The notes below the pieces were generated by a model. The model searched no databases, had not been told where the DNA came from, and saw nothing but the letters and a program-made list of their open reading frames with translations. Shown piece by piece: positions 6,716 to 16,060 of a stretch of 64,000 nucleotides of DNA. Origin of the DNA: Bacteroidales bacterium UBA6267 (GTDB lineage: Bacteria; Bacteroidota; Bacteroidia; Bacteroidales; UBA1556); assembly GCA_002440745.1 (NCBI GenBank), contig DJVB01000008.1:17184-81183 (forward strand), written 5' to 3'. A program made the position numbers and the translations under genes. Numbering within the stretch: position 1 is the stretch's first letter; every line of letters starts with the position of its first letter.

Positions 6716-8443
6716 ATGCAGAATGTTTCGTTAATATTTTTAGCTTTCTTTACTTTTTCAATTGCCTTTGCTCAGGCTCAAACACATCGAATTGAAGAAA
6801 TCAAATACCCAAGCGGAAAGCGTTTGTCACAAACTTCTTATTTAGATTCCATACCCGATGGGGATTTCATTTCGTGGTATGAAACAGGCCGCATTATGGA
6901 AAAAGGTAGTTATTCCATGGGGAAGAAAATAGGGACATGGGTTTATCTTTATCCAAACGGAGACAGCCTGAGCTTGTTCAACTATGAGAATGGTCCATAT
7001 ATTATCTGGTTCGATAACAAACAAATTACCGTCAAAGGTCTTGTTGTTAATGGTGAGAAGGAGGGAAAATGGACGGAATATTTTATAAATGGAAAAGTAA
7101 AATCTACAATTACTTATAAGACGGGAAAGCCCTTTGGGAAACAAACTCATTTTGATGAAAATGGCACGAAAACATTGGAATTTACGCTGCCCGATGGCTC
7201 CTATCAGGCTTGGTATTCGACCGGCGAGATTAAAGAAAAAGGTAATTTGAAGGATGAAGCTCGAGATGGCCTTTGGGTTGGTTTTTACAAAAATGGTAAG
7301 CCAAACTATGAAGGATATTATTCCAATGGGACGGAGACCGGGATTTGGAAAGAATTTTATTTCAATGGACAGGTGAAAAAAGTTGAGCCACTCACTGATG
7401 GCACTTACAACGAATATTATATTGATGGGAAAATGGGTGCTGAAGGTCAAGTAGTTCAGGGCAAACGCACCGGTGTTTGGACCTGGTATTACAATGATGG
7501 TAAGACAAAAGAAATTGTGAAATATCTGAACGGTTTGCGCAACGGCGACTCAAAACGATATTATGAATCAGGGCAGTTGGAGTTCGATGGTGCTTATGAA
7601 AACGACAGTTTAAATGGTTATGCACACTGGTATTATCCTAATGGAAACCTTGAAATGGAAGGCAATAGCATTAACGATTTGCAGGACAGCGTTTGGAAAT
7701 TTTATTATGACAATGGTCGTATGGGAAGCACCGGCGCTTTCAAGAAGGGTCGGATGGAAGGTGAATGGGTGTACTATTATATGGCTGGGCCTTTATGGAA
7801 AAAGGGGAGTTATTCGTCTGACATTAAGGATGGTATGTGGGTAACTTACTGGGAAAACGGTAAGGTGCTTCAGCAGGGAGCATATCAAACTGGTCAGGAA
7901 TCAGGCCTTTGGGAATCGTGGTACGACAACGGTCAGATAAAAGATCGTGGAACATTTGTGCTCGGAGTTATGAATGGAAAATGGGTTGGTTGGTTCAAGG
8001 ATGGTACTCCAAATTATGAGTTTATGTATAAAAATGGTGTGAAAACTGGTTTTTGTACACAGTATTATTCCAATGGAAAAGTGAAATATAAAGGTGGTTT
8101 TCTTGATGGACAAAGGCATGGTAAATTTGCAGAATACTATAATACAGGTGCTCCGCTTTCATCAGGTAAGTACTTGAATGGTAAGCAGTTTGGAAAATGG
8201 AGCTATTTTGATAATTTCGGGAAATTGTACAAAAAGCAAACTCTAAAAGACGGAAAACCAGATGGGAAATGGGTCGAATATTATGCTAACGGGAAGAAAA
8301 AGGGTGAAGGAGTTTATAAAGATTTATTGAAACATGGGGTCTGGACTTATTACGACCAAACCGGAAAGGTTGTCTATAAAGTGCAGTATAACAGAGGTGT
8401 AAAAGAAAAGGAAATTGTAAACTCGCAAAAAGGAATTCAATAA
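6716..8443 (+). CDS. Secreted MORN-repeat (YwqK-like) protein
   Basis: A 575-aa exported protein made almost entirely of MORN_2-type repeats. Signal peptide: MQNVSLIFLAFFTFSIAFAQ. I count about 22 repeat cores of the form W/EYYxNGK, at intervals of roughly 23 residues, with GxWxxYYxNG and KxGxYxxG linkers (for example GLWVGFYKNGK, GVWTWYYNDGK, GKWVEYYANGK). Such repeats form an elongated beta-hairpin ladder. In bacteria the related YwqK family is often labelled an antitoxin, but no toxin partner is seen here. It lies between the prenyl synthase and murF, with gaps of 5 and 9 bases, so it is probably co-transcribed with cell-envelope genes. Function is unknown. Confidence 0.85.
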   Translation: MQNVSLIFLAFFTFSIAFAQAQTHRIEEIKYPSGKRLSQTSYLDSIPDGDFISWYETGRIMEKGSYSMGKKIGTWVYLYPNGDSLSLFNYENGPYIIWFDNKQITVKGLVVNGEKEGKWTEYFINGKVKSTITYKTGKPFGKQTHFDENGTKTLEFTLPDGSYQAWYSTGEIKEKGNLKDEARDGLWVGFYKNGKPNYEGYYSNGTETGIWKEFYFNGQVKKVEPLTDGTYNEYYIDGKMGAEGQVVQGKRTGVWTWYYNDGKTKEIVKYLNGLRNGDSKRYYESGQLEFDGAYENDSLNGYAHWYYPNGNLEMEGNSINDLQDSVWKFYYDNGRMGSTGAFKKGRMEGEWVYYYMAGPLWKKGSYSSDIKDGMWVTYWENGKVLQQGAYQTGQESGLWESWYDNGQIKDRGTFVLGVMNGKWVGWFKDGTPNYEFMYKNGVKTGFCTQYYSNGKVKYKGGFLDGQRHGKFAEYYNTGAPLSSGKYLNGKQFGKWSYFDNFGKLYKKQTLKDGKPDGKWVEYYANGKKKGEGVYKDLLKHGVWTYYDQTGKVVYKVQYNRGVKEKEIVNSQKGIQ

Positions 8444-8452
8444 TATTTAACT

Positions 8453-9742
8453 ATGCAAACTCATTCATTAGAACAGATTTATCAATTATTTCTGCAATCA
8501 AAGGGTATTTCAACAGATTCGCGTTCTATCAAGCCACAAACTTTATTCTTTTGCTTGAAAGGAGAGAATTTCAACGCCAATAAGTTTGCTGTTGAGGCTA
8601 TAAAAAAAGGAGCTCTTGCAGCAATTGCCGATGAACAACCTGAGGAAAGCTTGCCCGAGATACTATTAGTGGATAATGTGTTGCAAACTTTACAACAATT
8701 AGCAAATCTTTACCGGCGTCAGTTTTCAATTCCGGTTTTAGGCATCACCGGTTCTAATGGAAAAACTACCACTAAGGAGCTGATACATGCAGTTTTACAA
8801 ACCAAATTTAAAACACATGCCACTTCAGGTAATTTAAATAATCATATAGGTGTACCTCTTACTCTTTTGTCGATGCCAACCGATACCGAGATTGCTATTA
8901 TTGAGATGGGAGCCAATCATCGCGGTGAAATAGGGCAGCTTTCGGCAATTGCTGAACCGGATTTTGGTTTGATAACAAATATCGGAAAAGCTCATCTTGA
9001 GGGTTTTGGCGGTTTTGAAGGTGTTATAAAAACTAAATCTGAACTTTATCATTGGATTAGAAATCATGGCAAGGCGATTTTTATAAATGGTGACGATTCC
9101 TTGTTGATGAGCCTTAGCGATTCATTAGAGCGAATTAGTTACGGCCAAAATACCAATAACATTTTTCAAGGAAATCTAATACCAACGGATTCTTTTTTGG
9201 AAATTTCAATCGCTGGTCGAAGCATCAGAACGAACCTTCTTGGCGAGTATAATTTTTATAATGCAATGGCTGCTTACTCTATCGGTAGTTATTTTGGTGT
9301 TGAAATCGAAAACATTCAATTTGCATTAGAATCATATATGCCTGAAAACAAGCGTTCGCAGTTGATTCATTCGGAGAAAAACGAGATTTATTTAGATGCT
9401 TATAATGCTAATCCAACTTCAATGAAAGCCGCGCTTGAAAGTTTTGTAAAAAGTGACAAAAAACTCAAATCTGTCATTCTTGGAGATATGTTAGAGTTGG
9501 GCTCGGAGAGTTTTGATGAACATTTTCAATTAGTTGAAATGCTGAGAAAATTGCCCTTGGAGAATATAATTCTTGTCGGGCCTGAGTTTCTTAAAACTAA
9601 GAATGATTCCTCAGGATTTCATTACTTTTTAAATTATGCCGAAGCAGCCAAATATCTGGCTAATAATCCTTTGGAAAATCAGTATGTGCTTGTAAAAGGA
9701 AGTCGAGGAATTGCTTTAGAAAACCTGCTGCCAAACCTATAG
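8453..9742 (+). CDS. murF: UDP-N-acetylmuramoyl-tripeptide--D-alanyl-D-alanine ligase
   Basis: The last cytoplasmic step of the peptidoglycan precursor pathway: ATP-dependent addition of D-Ala-D-Ala to UDP-MurNAc-tripeptide. The 429-aa length is normal. The N-terminal uridine-binding domain has STDSRSIKPQTLFFCLKGE. The ATP loop is GITGSNGKTTTKEL. The central domain has EMGANHRGEIGQL and ITNIGKAHLEGFGG. The C-terminal ligase domain has YLDAYNANPTSMKAALESF and ILGDMLELG. It is followed after 4 bases by anmK, a peptidoglycan recycling kinase, giving a cell-wall pair. Confidence 0.96.
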   Translation: MQTHSLEQIYQLFLQSKGISTDSRSIKPQTLFFCLKGENFNANKFAVEAIKKGALAAIADEQPEESLPEILLVDNVLQTLQQLANLYRRQFSIPVLGITGSNGKTTTKELIHAVLQTKFKTHATSGNLNNHIGVPLTLLSMPTDTEIAIIEMGANHRGEIGQLSAIAEPDFGLITNIGKAHLEGFGGFEGVIKTKSELYHWIRNHGKAIFINGDDSLLMSLSDSLERISYGQNTNNIFQGNLIPTDSFLEISIAGRSIRTNLLGEYNFYNAMAAYSIGSYFGVEIENIQFALESYMPENKRSQLIHSEKNEIYLDAYNANPTSMKAALESFVKSDKKLKSVILGDMLELGSESFDEHFQLVEMLRKLPLENIILVGPEFLKTKNDSSGFHYFLNYAEAAKYLANNPLENQYVLVKGSRGIALENLLPNL

Positions 9743-9746
9743 TACT

Positions 9747-10802
9747 ATGCAAAACTACCGTGTACTTGGAATGATGTCGGGAACTTCCCTCGATGGTTTG
9801 GATTTGGCTTGTGTTGACTTCTTTCAAGAAAATGGCAATTGGCAATTTCATTTAGTAGCTGCCGAAACGGTCTCTTATTCAAGGGAATGGACTGATCGTT
9901 TGCGAAACGCTATTCATTTTTCAGGACTCGAAATTACCCGAACAGATGTGGCTTATGGTCACCTTTTGGGCAGTTTGAGCAGTGAATTTCTTAGCAAACA
10001 TCATTTAAAAGTCGATCTAGTTTCAAGTCATGGTCATACTATTTTTCATCAGCCTGACGAGGGTTTTACGCTTCAGATTGGAAATGGAACTGCCTTAGCA
10101 TCACATCATTTTTGTCCGGTAGTATTTGATTTTCGGTCCTTAGATGTGAGCGCAGGAGGACAGGGTGCGCCGTTGGTCCCTTATGGCGATTTCCTTCTTT
10201 TTTCTAACTATGCAGGATGTTTAAATATTGGTGGTTTCGCCAATTTGAGCGTCAACTCGGATTTTCCAGCAGCTTGGGATATTTGTCCGGCAAATTATGT
10301 TTTGAACATTTTAGCAAATAGATTGAACCACACTTACGATAAAGATGGCCTTATTTCTCGAAGCGGCTCTATCATCCATTCCCTCCTTTCGCAACTTGAG
10401 AGCAACTCCTATTACTTACGAAAAGCTCCAAAATCCCTTGGAAGTGAGTTTGTTATGTCTGAAATGATGCCGTTGATGGATGCTTATTCCGGCATTGAGG
10501 ATTTGTTACGAACTTTCACCGAGCATATTGCGCTTCGAGTTGCTCAGGACATGAAAATGGTTGAAGGGCCTGTTTTAGTAACGGGTGGTGGAGCAAAAAA
10601 TTCGTTCCTGATGGAAAGGATTGAGTCGATTTCGCAACGAAAATTGGAAAGGCCCACCGATGAAATAATTGATTTTAAAGAAGCAATAATTTTTGCCTTT
10701 CTGGGACTACTTCGGTTTCTGAATCTCCCGAATATCGATGGTCGAATCACTGGCTCGAATAGATTTCTATCTTCGGGAAATATTTCATTACCAGGGTTAT
10801 AA
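9747..10802 (+). CDS. anmK: Anhydro-N-acetylmuramic acid kinase
   Basis: It phosphorylates and opens 1,6-anhydro-N-acetylmuramic acid released from the cell wall, giving MurNAc-6-phosphate for recycling. At 351 aa it is typical of the family. Motifs of the sugar-kinase fold are GMMSGTSLDGLDLACVDF at the start, SSHGHTIFHQP, TLQIGNGTALA, FDFRSLDVSAGGQGAPLVP, CLNIGGFANLS and VLVTGGGAKNSFL. It follows murF closely and ends the rightward operon, with the convergent histidine kinase ending 24 bases later. No MurQ etherase is present in the window. Confidence 0.95.
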   Translation: MQNYRVLGMMSGTSLDGLDLACVDFFQENGNWQFHLVAAETVSYSREWTDRLRNAIHFSGLEITRTDVAYGHLLGSLSSEFLSKHHLKVDLVSSHGHTIFHQPDEGFTLQIGNGTALASHHFCPVVFDFRSLDVSAGGQGAPLVPYGDFLLFSNYAGCLNIGGFANLSVNSDFPAAWDICPANYVLNILANRLNHTYDKDGLISRSGSIIHSLLSQLESNSYYLRKAPKSLGSEFVMSEMMPLMDAYSGIEDLLRTFTEHIALRVAQDMKMVEGPVLVTGGGAKNSFLMERIESISQRKLERPTDEIIDFKEAIIFAFLGLLRFLNLPNIDGRITGSNRFLSSGNISLPGL

Positions 10803-10826
10803 ATTCTATAAATTGGTTTATTTTGT

Positions 10827-12506
10827 CTATAAATTTGGCAAATCGAACCAAAATTTTGAACCTACACCAACTTCGGATGAAAAGCTTATAGTGCCGCCCA
10901 TCAGTTCAACAAATCCTTTCGAAATGCTAAGCCCTAATCCGGTACCTTCTCTGAAATTGGTCTCTTCCGCTTGACGGAATCGCTCAAAAATGAAGAATTG
11001 TTTATCTTCCGGAATGCCCCGACCAGTGTCGCTAACATAAAAATAATAGGAATTTGGATGTTTCTCAACACCAATTTCCACATGACCCGAGTCGGTATAT
11101 TTTAAGGCATTCTTAATCAAGTTTATAAGCACCTCATAGATTTTATCCTTATCGGTTTCGAAAGTGGTTTGCTTCGTGATTCCTAAGGTGGACACACGTA
11201 ATTCTATTCCTTTTGTTCGGGCTTCTAAACTGAAAAATTGGTACAATTCGTCCAAAAGTTCATAGATAATAATTCGAGTTTTTGTAACCGTAAATTGTCC
11301 GGCTTCAATTTTTGAAATGTTTATCAACTCGTTAATTAAATTCAATAACCGCTTGCCACTTTTCTCTATCACATCCACATAAGTAAGATATTCCTCTCTT
11401 TCCAAATCTTCGGTTTTCATCAGTCCGGCAAAACCCAAGATTCCATTCATCGGAGTTCTGATTTCATGACTTAGGTTAGCGAGAAACACCGATTTTAACC
11501 GGTCGCTTTCCTGAGCCTTTTCTTTGGCATAAGTCAGTTCATCTTCATATTCTTTGAGTCTGGTGATATCGTGCAAGCTTCCTAAGAGTTGATTAGGTTT
11601 GCCCTCATTATCATTAGTAATGCAAAAACTTCCACTAAGCCATTTGTAATCGCCTGATTTGCTTACGATTTTAAAATCTTTTTCCACAGCTGCTGAACCT
11701 TCATTATGGGCGAATAAAACCTCTTTTACCACATTTTTAAAGCCGGATTGGTAATCGGGATGAATGAGTTTTAAATATTCTTCCGGGTCTAAGCTTATCA
11801 TTTCTGAAGTAGAGTAACCTAAGATATCAAATAGCTTTGGGCTAATATACTTGAAATAATTGGTATGTAGGTCGAAGTAGAAAAAAATATCGTGGGAATT
11901 CTCAACAATCTGCCTGAATTTTTGTTCGCTCTTGGCAAGTAATGAAGATTCAACTTTTAGCTTTTCTTCAATTATTTTTTTGTCAGTAATATCAATTATT
12001 CCCAATCGGTATTCGAAATCACCGGACGACAAATGCTTTTTAATGCCATGAATATTGGTATAAATCCTTTCTTTTTCATTCAATTTCAACGCAAGCTCCG
12101 TTTGTAGTGAGCGATCGTTTGCAAATAATTCTTTGTGAAAAAAGAAGAATGTATCTTGAAAATCAGGTGCAATGTGTTTTGTAAAACTTGTGCCGGCTAG
12201 TTTAGCAGGAATAGTCCCCAACATGCCGGCAATGGTATAGTTAGCCTCTTTTATACGTAGGTTGCTATCTAAAAGGATATATCCAGTAGGCGCAAGATGG
12301 AATAGATCGTGATATCTGTCTTTAATTAATTCTAATTCGGCTTGGGAAGAGATTAATTCAATGTTTTGCTGCTCCAATTCTACTTGATAAATGGATAACT
12401 CTTCAATCAAACTTTTTATGTCTTTTTCGAAAAGGGATGGATTAAGCCCTTGAATTTCAATTTTCTTTAAGGCATCCTCCCGCAGCCTGTTTAATTTCTC
12501 ATTCAT
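10827..12506 (-). CDS. PAS-domain sensor histidine kinase
   Basis: A 559-aa cytoplasmic histidine kinase with no membrane segment. After an N-terminal coiled coil (about residues 1-60) there are two PAS domains. The first is at about 65-180 (YHDLFHLAPTGYILLDSN). The second is at about 195-320 (FRQIVENSHDIFFYFDLHTN). The dimerisation domain carries the phospho-acceptor His in NLSHEIRTPMNGILGFAG. The ATP domain has EVLINLIKNALKYTDSG, VSDTGRGIP, FERFRQ and GTGLGLSISKGFVELMGG. It ends without a receiver domain. It starts 7 bases after the CheB-CheR fusion stops and is surely in the same transcript, so the two probably form one signalling unit. Its response regulator is not adjacent. Confidence 0.9.
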   Translation of the reverse strand: MNEKLNRLREDALKKIEIQGLNPSLFEKDIKSLIEELSIYQVELEQQNIELISSQAELELIKDRYHDLFHLAPTGYILLDSNLRIKEANYTIAGMLGTIPAKLAGTSFTKHIAPDFQDTFFFFHKELFANDRSLQTELALKLNEKERIYTNIHGIKKHLSSGDFEYRLGIIDITDKKIIEEKLKVESSLLAKSEQKFRQIVENSHDIFFYFDLHTNYFKYISPKLFDILGYSTSEMISLDPEEYLKLIHPDYQSGFKNVVKEVLFAHNEGSAAVEKDFKIVSKSGDYKWLSGSFCITNDNEGKPNQLLGSLHDITRLKEYEDELTYAKEKAQESDRLKSVFLANLSHEIRTPMNGILGFAGLMKTEDLEREEYLTYVDVIEKSGKRLLNLINELINISKIEAGQFTVTKTRIIIYELLDELYQFFSLEARTKGIELRVSTLGITKQTTFETDKDKIYEVLINLIKNALKYTDSGHVEIGVEKHPNSYYFYVSDTGRGIPEDKQFFIFERFRQAEETNFREGTGLGLSISKGFVELMGGTISFSSEVGVGSKFWFDLPNL

Positions 12507-12513
12507 GGCTCAT

Positions 12514-15500
12514 TTATTTTGGTTCGTCAACTTCCTCAAAAATAGTATATACCTGATATGGGTTTTGTTGGCCTTCCTGAAATAGTGGTATTGCATCGAT
12601 TTTTATCCACACATATTTGGATAGTTTTGGGTTATAAACCCCCATAATACTGTTTTTAATTTCTAAACCGGTACGAAGAGCGACCATTGCGGGATGTTCG
12701 CTACCCGGAAAAAAGGTTTTATCAGCTTTTAACGGCTTCCATTCTTCGGAGGCAGAGGTGCGAGATTTCATTTCTTCCAGACTAACTCCTAAGATGCGCT
12801 CAGCGGCAGGATTGGCATTTACCAATTGTCCGTCACCGTTTTGAAAAACAATTCCCTTATTGATGCTGTTGAATAGCAATAAGTATTTGTCTTCAAACGC
12901 ATTAGCCTTTCTTTTTTCTATGTTAAGAACTTCCTGCTGTTCCATTTCGTGGGAAATATTGATAACAATTCCGGTCAATAATTCCGGTTTTCCGTTTTTG
13001 TCCCGCTTCACTACCTTACCTTTGTCTCTATACCACACAAAATGTCTGTCTTTGTGGCGAATGCGATATTCAATAATGTAGGAATCCTTTTTTCCCGAAA
13101 GATGATCACGCATTGCGTCCATGGCTTTTTCGTAGTCATCTTCATGAATTAAACTTGTCCACCACTCAAAACCATCCCCAACCTGATTTTTAGTGTAGCC
13201 AAGCATGGTGTATTTGCCTTCACCGGTCAGCACTCTGTTTTGTTTCATGTCCCATTCCCACCACGACATTTCACCGGCATTTAGGGCATAATCTAAACGA
13301 TCGGTGGTCTGCTGAAGTTTAGCTTGATACTCTTTAATATTACTGATTTCAATAAATAAGATTATTATTCCATCAATCGCATTTTCAATAGTTCGGTAGG
13401 GTAAAATTCGCATCAAAAACCAATGTCCATTATCGTCCTGAATTTCATGTTCAATGGTTACCAAACGATCGGCTGCTTTTTTTACATCTTCCACAAAGTT
13501 TTTATACAAATTACCAAAACTCAGATGTTGGATTGGACGGCCAATATCAATGGGTAAGATATTGGTTAGGCGACTGGCGACGTCATTTATTTTTCTGATG
13601 CACAACGATTTATCTAAATACAAGTTGCCTAAGTGGGTGTTTTTTAATAAGTTATCGAAATCGGAATTCAACTCGGTTAGTTCGTCAATCTTCCGAAGAT
13701 GTTCGCTATTGACCGTATATAACTCTTCATTAACCGATTGTAATTCCTCATTCGTACTTTGTAGCTCCTCATTCGATGCTATTAGCTCCTCGTTGCTCGA
13801 TTGCAACTCTTCGTTGCTTGTTTCAAGTTCTTCAACTGTCGCTTGCAAACTTTCGCTTTTAACTTGAAGTTCTCTTTCTAATTCTTCAATGCGTTCCTGA
13901 TACTGAGTGTTAATATTGATTTTCTCACTTGGAACTTTTTTCTGCTCCTTCTTTTCAACTTCGATAAAACTGATTAAGAAGTAGGATTCATCTAATTGAG
14001 AATCAGAGATATACTTGCATTTTATGGAAAGAAGAGAATTCCGGCTTTCCAAGGAAATATTGTCAAGTGTAATTTCATTTCTCGTTTTTTCAGTCCTTCG
14101 GATGAGGCTGCTCAAAGTTACGGATAAATCTTTTGGCAACATTTTTAACAAGTTAAAACTGACATGACCTATCGGAATATTCAGGTAATGGCTAACATTG
14201 TGAATCGTGTGCAAAACATTATACTGGTCGTCAATTATTATTGAAGGAGGAAGATAATCATGCAAAACCTCATTAAAGATTCGTTCCACAAAATTATTTC
14301 TTGATTTATTTGATCGGTAAATGGAAGATCCTATTAAATCCGATCTGGTTTTTGCTGTAGTATTGATGCCAATTGTGTTAAAAAATCCTGGTTTATAGGA
14401 TGTTATCTTTTTATAAATCTTGGCTTTTTGATCGATAACTTGGAAACCTTCTGCCATATTTCCAAGCGATTCGCTCGACCCTAAAAGCATCAATCCGTTT
14501 TGGTTTAAGCAGACGTGGAATGTGGAGATTATTTTTTGTTGGACATCATTATTCAAGTAGATGAGCAGATTTCGGCACGAAATAAGGTCAAGTTTCGAAA
14601 AAGGCGGGTCGTTGAGAATATTGTGTTGTGCAAATATTATCATGCTTCTAATGCTCTCAATTATTTGATAGCCACGTTCTTTCCTGGTGAAGTATTTCAC
14701 TAATAAATCTGTAGGCACATCGGAAGCAATATTGTCGGGATAAAGACCTGTTCCGGCAAAATCAATCGATGATTTGTCTAAATCGGTTGCAAAGATTTTA
14801 ACGTCCTTTTGTATGTGATTTTCAATTAAATGGTCTTTGATAAGCATAGCTATGGTATAAGCCTCCTCGCCGGTTGAGCAGCCTGCTACCCAAACTCTTA
14901 ACTCTTTCTTTCCTTGATGCTCTTCAATTAGTTTTGGTAAAATTTTAGTTTTAAACTTGATAAAAGTTGCTTCATCTCTGAAAAATCGGGTAACTCCAAT
15001 GAGTAGCTCATTGAAGAGTATGGATATTTCTTTTTGATTTCCATCTAAAAACTTGATGTAATCTTCAATTTTGTCAAATCGATTGATGCTTATGCGTTTT
15101 TCAAGTCTTCGATGAATAGTATTTTCTTTATAGTTCGCAAAATCAACTTGTTTGCTTTCTTTAAGAATGTCGATAATTCGTTCTAAATGATTCATTTTGC
15201 CATCGAGCAAACTCTCTAATTTTCGACTTTGCCGGATGAGAGGATGTTTTATATACTGCAAAAGCTCAGCGGCTAAATCAAATGGATTCGATACAAAATC
15301 AATCATGCCTGTCGAAATGGAGCTTTTTGGCATTCCGTCAAACTTAGCCGAACGATCGTCTTGAACCATAGTCATGCCGCCAAATTCTTTGATTGCCCGC
15401 ACCCCCAAAGTTCCATCCGAACCGGTGCCGGATAAAATGATGGAAATGGCATTTTTTTGCTGGTCCTGAGCCAATGACCTAAAGAAGATATCAATTGGAA

Positions 15501-15846
15501 GATTTAAAAACCTTTTGTCCGAAATTTCACTAAGCAATAATTTTCCCTCCCTGATGGTCATGTTCATCTTTGGTGGAAGAAGATAGATATTGTTTTTTTC
15601 GACTAACATGTCGTTTTGAGCCACATGAATTGGGATTGAAGTGCATCTTGCAAGCAGTTCATTCATAAAACTTTTATAGTCAGGCGATAAATGTTGAATG
15701 ATGACGAATGCCGCTCCCGGATCCGGATCCATATTAGTGAAAAATTCTTGAAGTGCTTCTAGTCCCCCTGCTGATGCGCCAATTCCAACTACAGGATATG
15801 GCAATTGATGTAAGGGTTCTTCCGATACTGAAATTGATTTAGCCAT
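12514..15846 (-). CDS. CheB-CheR-PAS fusion protein
   Basis: A 1110-aa fusion of two chemotaxis enzymes with sensory domains. Residues 1-200 are a CheB methylesterase lacking its receiver, with Ser25 in GIGASAGGLEA, His52 in IIQHLSPDYKS and the Asp in LSGTGSDGTLG. Residues 210-480 are a CheR methyltransferase (GVTRFFRDEATF; VWVAGCSTGEEAYTIAM; LDLISCRNLLIYL). A long coiled coil follows, with repeated SNEELxSxNEEL units (about 660-745). After it come three PAS domains (about 750-860, 865-985, 990-1105). No MCP receptor gene is nearby, so its protein methylation target is unknown. Such fusions usually act with a PAS histidine kinase, and one follows here. Confidence 0.93.
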   Translation of the reverse strand: MAKSISVSEEPLHQLPYPVVGIGASAGGLEALQEFFTNMDPDPGAAFVIIQHLSPDYKSFMNELLARCTSIPIHVAQNDMLVEKNNIYLLPPKMNMTIREGKLLLSEISDKRFLNLPIDIFFRSLAQDQQKNAISIILSGTGSDGTLGVRAIKEFGGMTMVQDDRSAKFDGMPKSSISTGMIDFVSNPFDLAAELLQYIKHPLIRQSRKLESLLDGKMNHLERIIDILKESKQVDFANYKENTIHRRLEKRISINRFDKIEDYIKFLDGNQKEISILFNELLIGVTRFFRDEATFIKFKTKILPKLIEEHQGKKELRVWVAGCSTGEEAYTIAMLIKDHLIENHIQKDVKIFATDLDKSSIDFAGTGLYPDNIASDVPTDLLVKYFTRKERGYQIIESIRSMIIFAQHNILNDPPFSKLDLISCRNLLIYLNNDVQQKIISTFHVCLNQNGLMLLGSSESLGNMAEGFQVIDQKAKIYKKITSYKPGFFNTIGINTTAKTRSDLIGSSIYRSNKSRNNFVERIFNEVLHDYLPPSIIIDDQYNVLHTIHNVSHYLNIPIGHVSFNLLKMLPKDLSVTLSSLIRRTEKTRNEITLDNISLESRNSLLSIKCKYISDSQLDESYFLISFIEVEKKEQKKVPSEKININTQYQERIEELERELQVKSESLQATVEELETSNEELQSSNEELIASNEELQSTNEELQSVNEELYTVNSEHLRKIDELTELNSDFDNLLKNTHLGNLYLDKSLCIRKINDVASRLTNILPIDIGRPIQHLSFGNLYKNFVEDVKKAADRLVTIEHEIQDDNGHWFLMRILPYRTIENAIDGIIILFIEISNIKEYQAKLQQTTDRLDYALNAGEMSWWEWDMKQNRVLTGEGKYTMLGYTKNQVGDGFEWWTSLIHEDDYEKAMDAMRDHLSGKKDSYIIEYRIRHKDRHFVWYRDKGKVVKRDKNGKPELLTGIVINISHEMEQQEVLNIEKRKANAFEDKYLLLFNSINKGIVFQNGDGQLVNANPAAERILGVSLEEMKSRTSASEEWKPLKADKTFFPGSEHPAMVALRTGLEIKNSIMGVYNPKLSKYVWIKIDAIPLFQEGQQNPYQVYTIFEEVDEPK

Positions 15847-15897
15847 TAATGATGCAATTAGGTTCTAATCTAAATTAGATATGGTTAATAAAGGCTT

Positions 15898-15905
15898 CAA
15901 AGATA
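15898..15905 (-). promoter_or_regulatory. -7 box for cheBR-kinase operon
   Basis: Minus-strand TATCTTTG, an exact TAnnTTTG, 52 bases upstream of the CheB-CheR ATG. An AT-rich TTTT about 20 bases further upstream may act as the -33 element. Confidence 0.5.
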
Positions 15906-16060
15906 CGGGAGAAATTTTTTAAAAGCCACGAAAAAATGAAGAATTAATGATTAACTACATCAATTTTTTTTCTTTAAAGCATCAATAATTATTTCAAACG
16001 CTACACCAAAATCAACGGATTATGATGGATTACATCGAACTTGAGTAAAGCAAAGAGAAT

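Noticed and set aside
6842..7450. 202-aa minus-strand frame
   Set aside because: It runs antisense through the MORN repeats, whose codon bias keeps the opposite strand open.
13770..13860. Short tandem repeats considered as CRISPR or minisatellite
   Set aside because: They encode the SNEEL heptad-like repeats of a coiled coil within a good gene; there are no spacers.
13454..13867. 137-aa plus-strand frame rich in Ser and Leu
   Set aside because: It is antisense to the repeated SNEEL coiled coil of the CheB-CheR protein; the low complexity is a shadow of that repeat.
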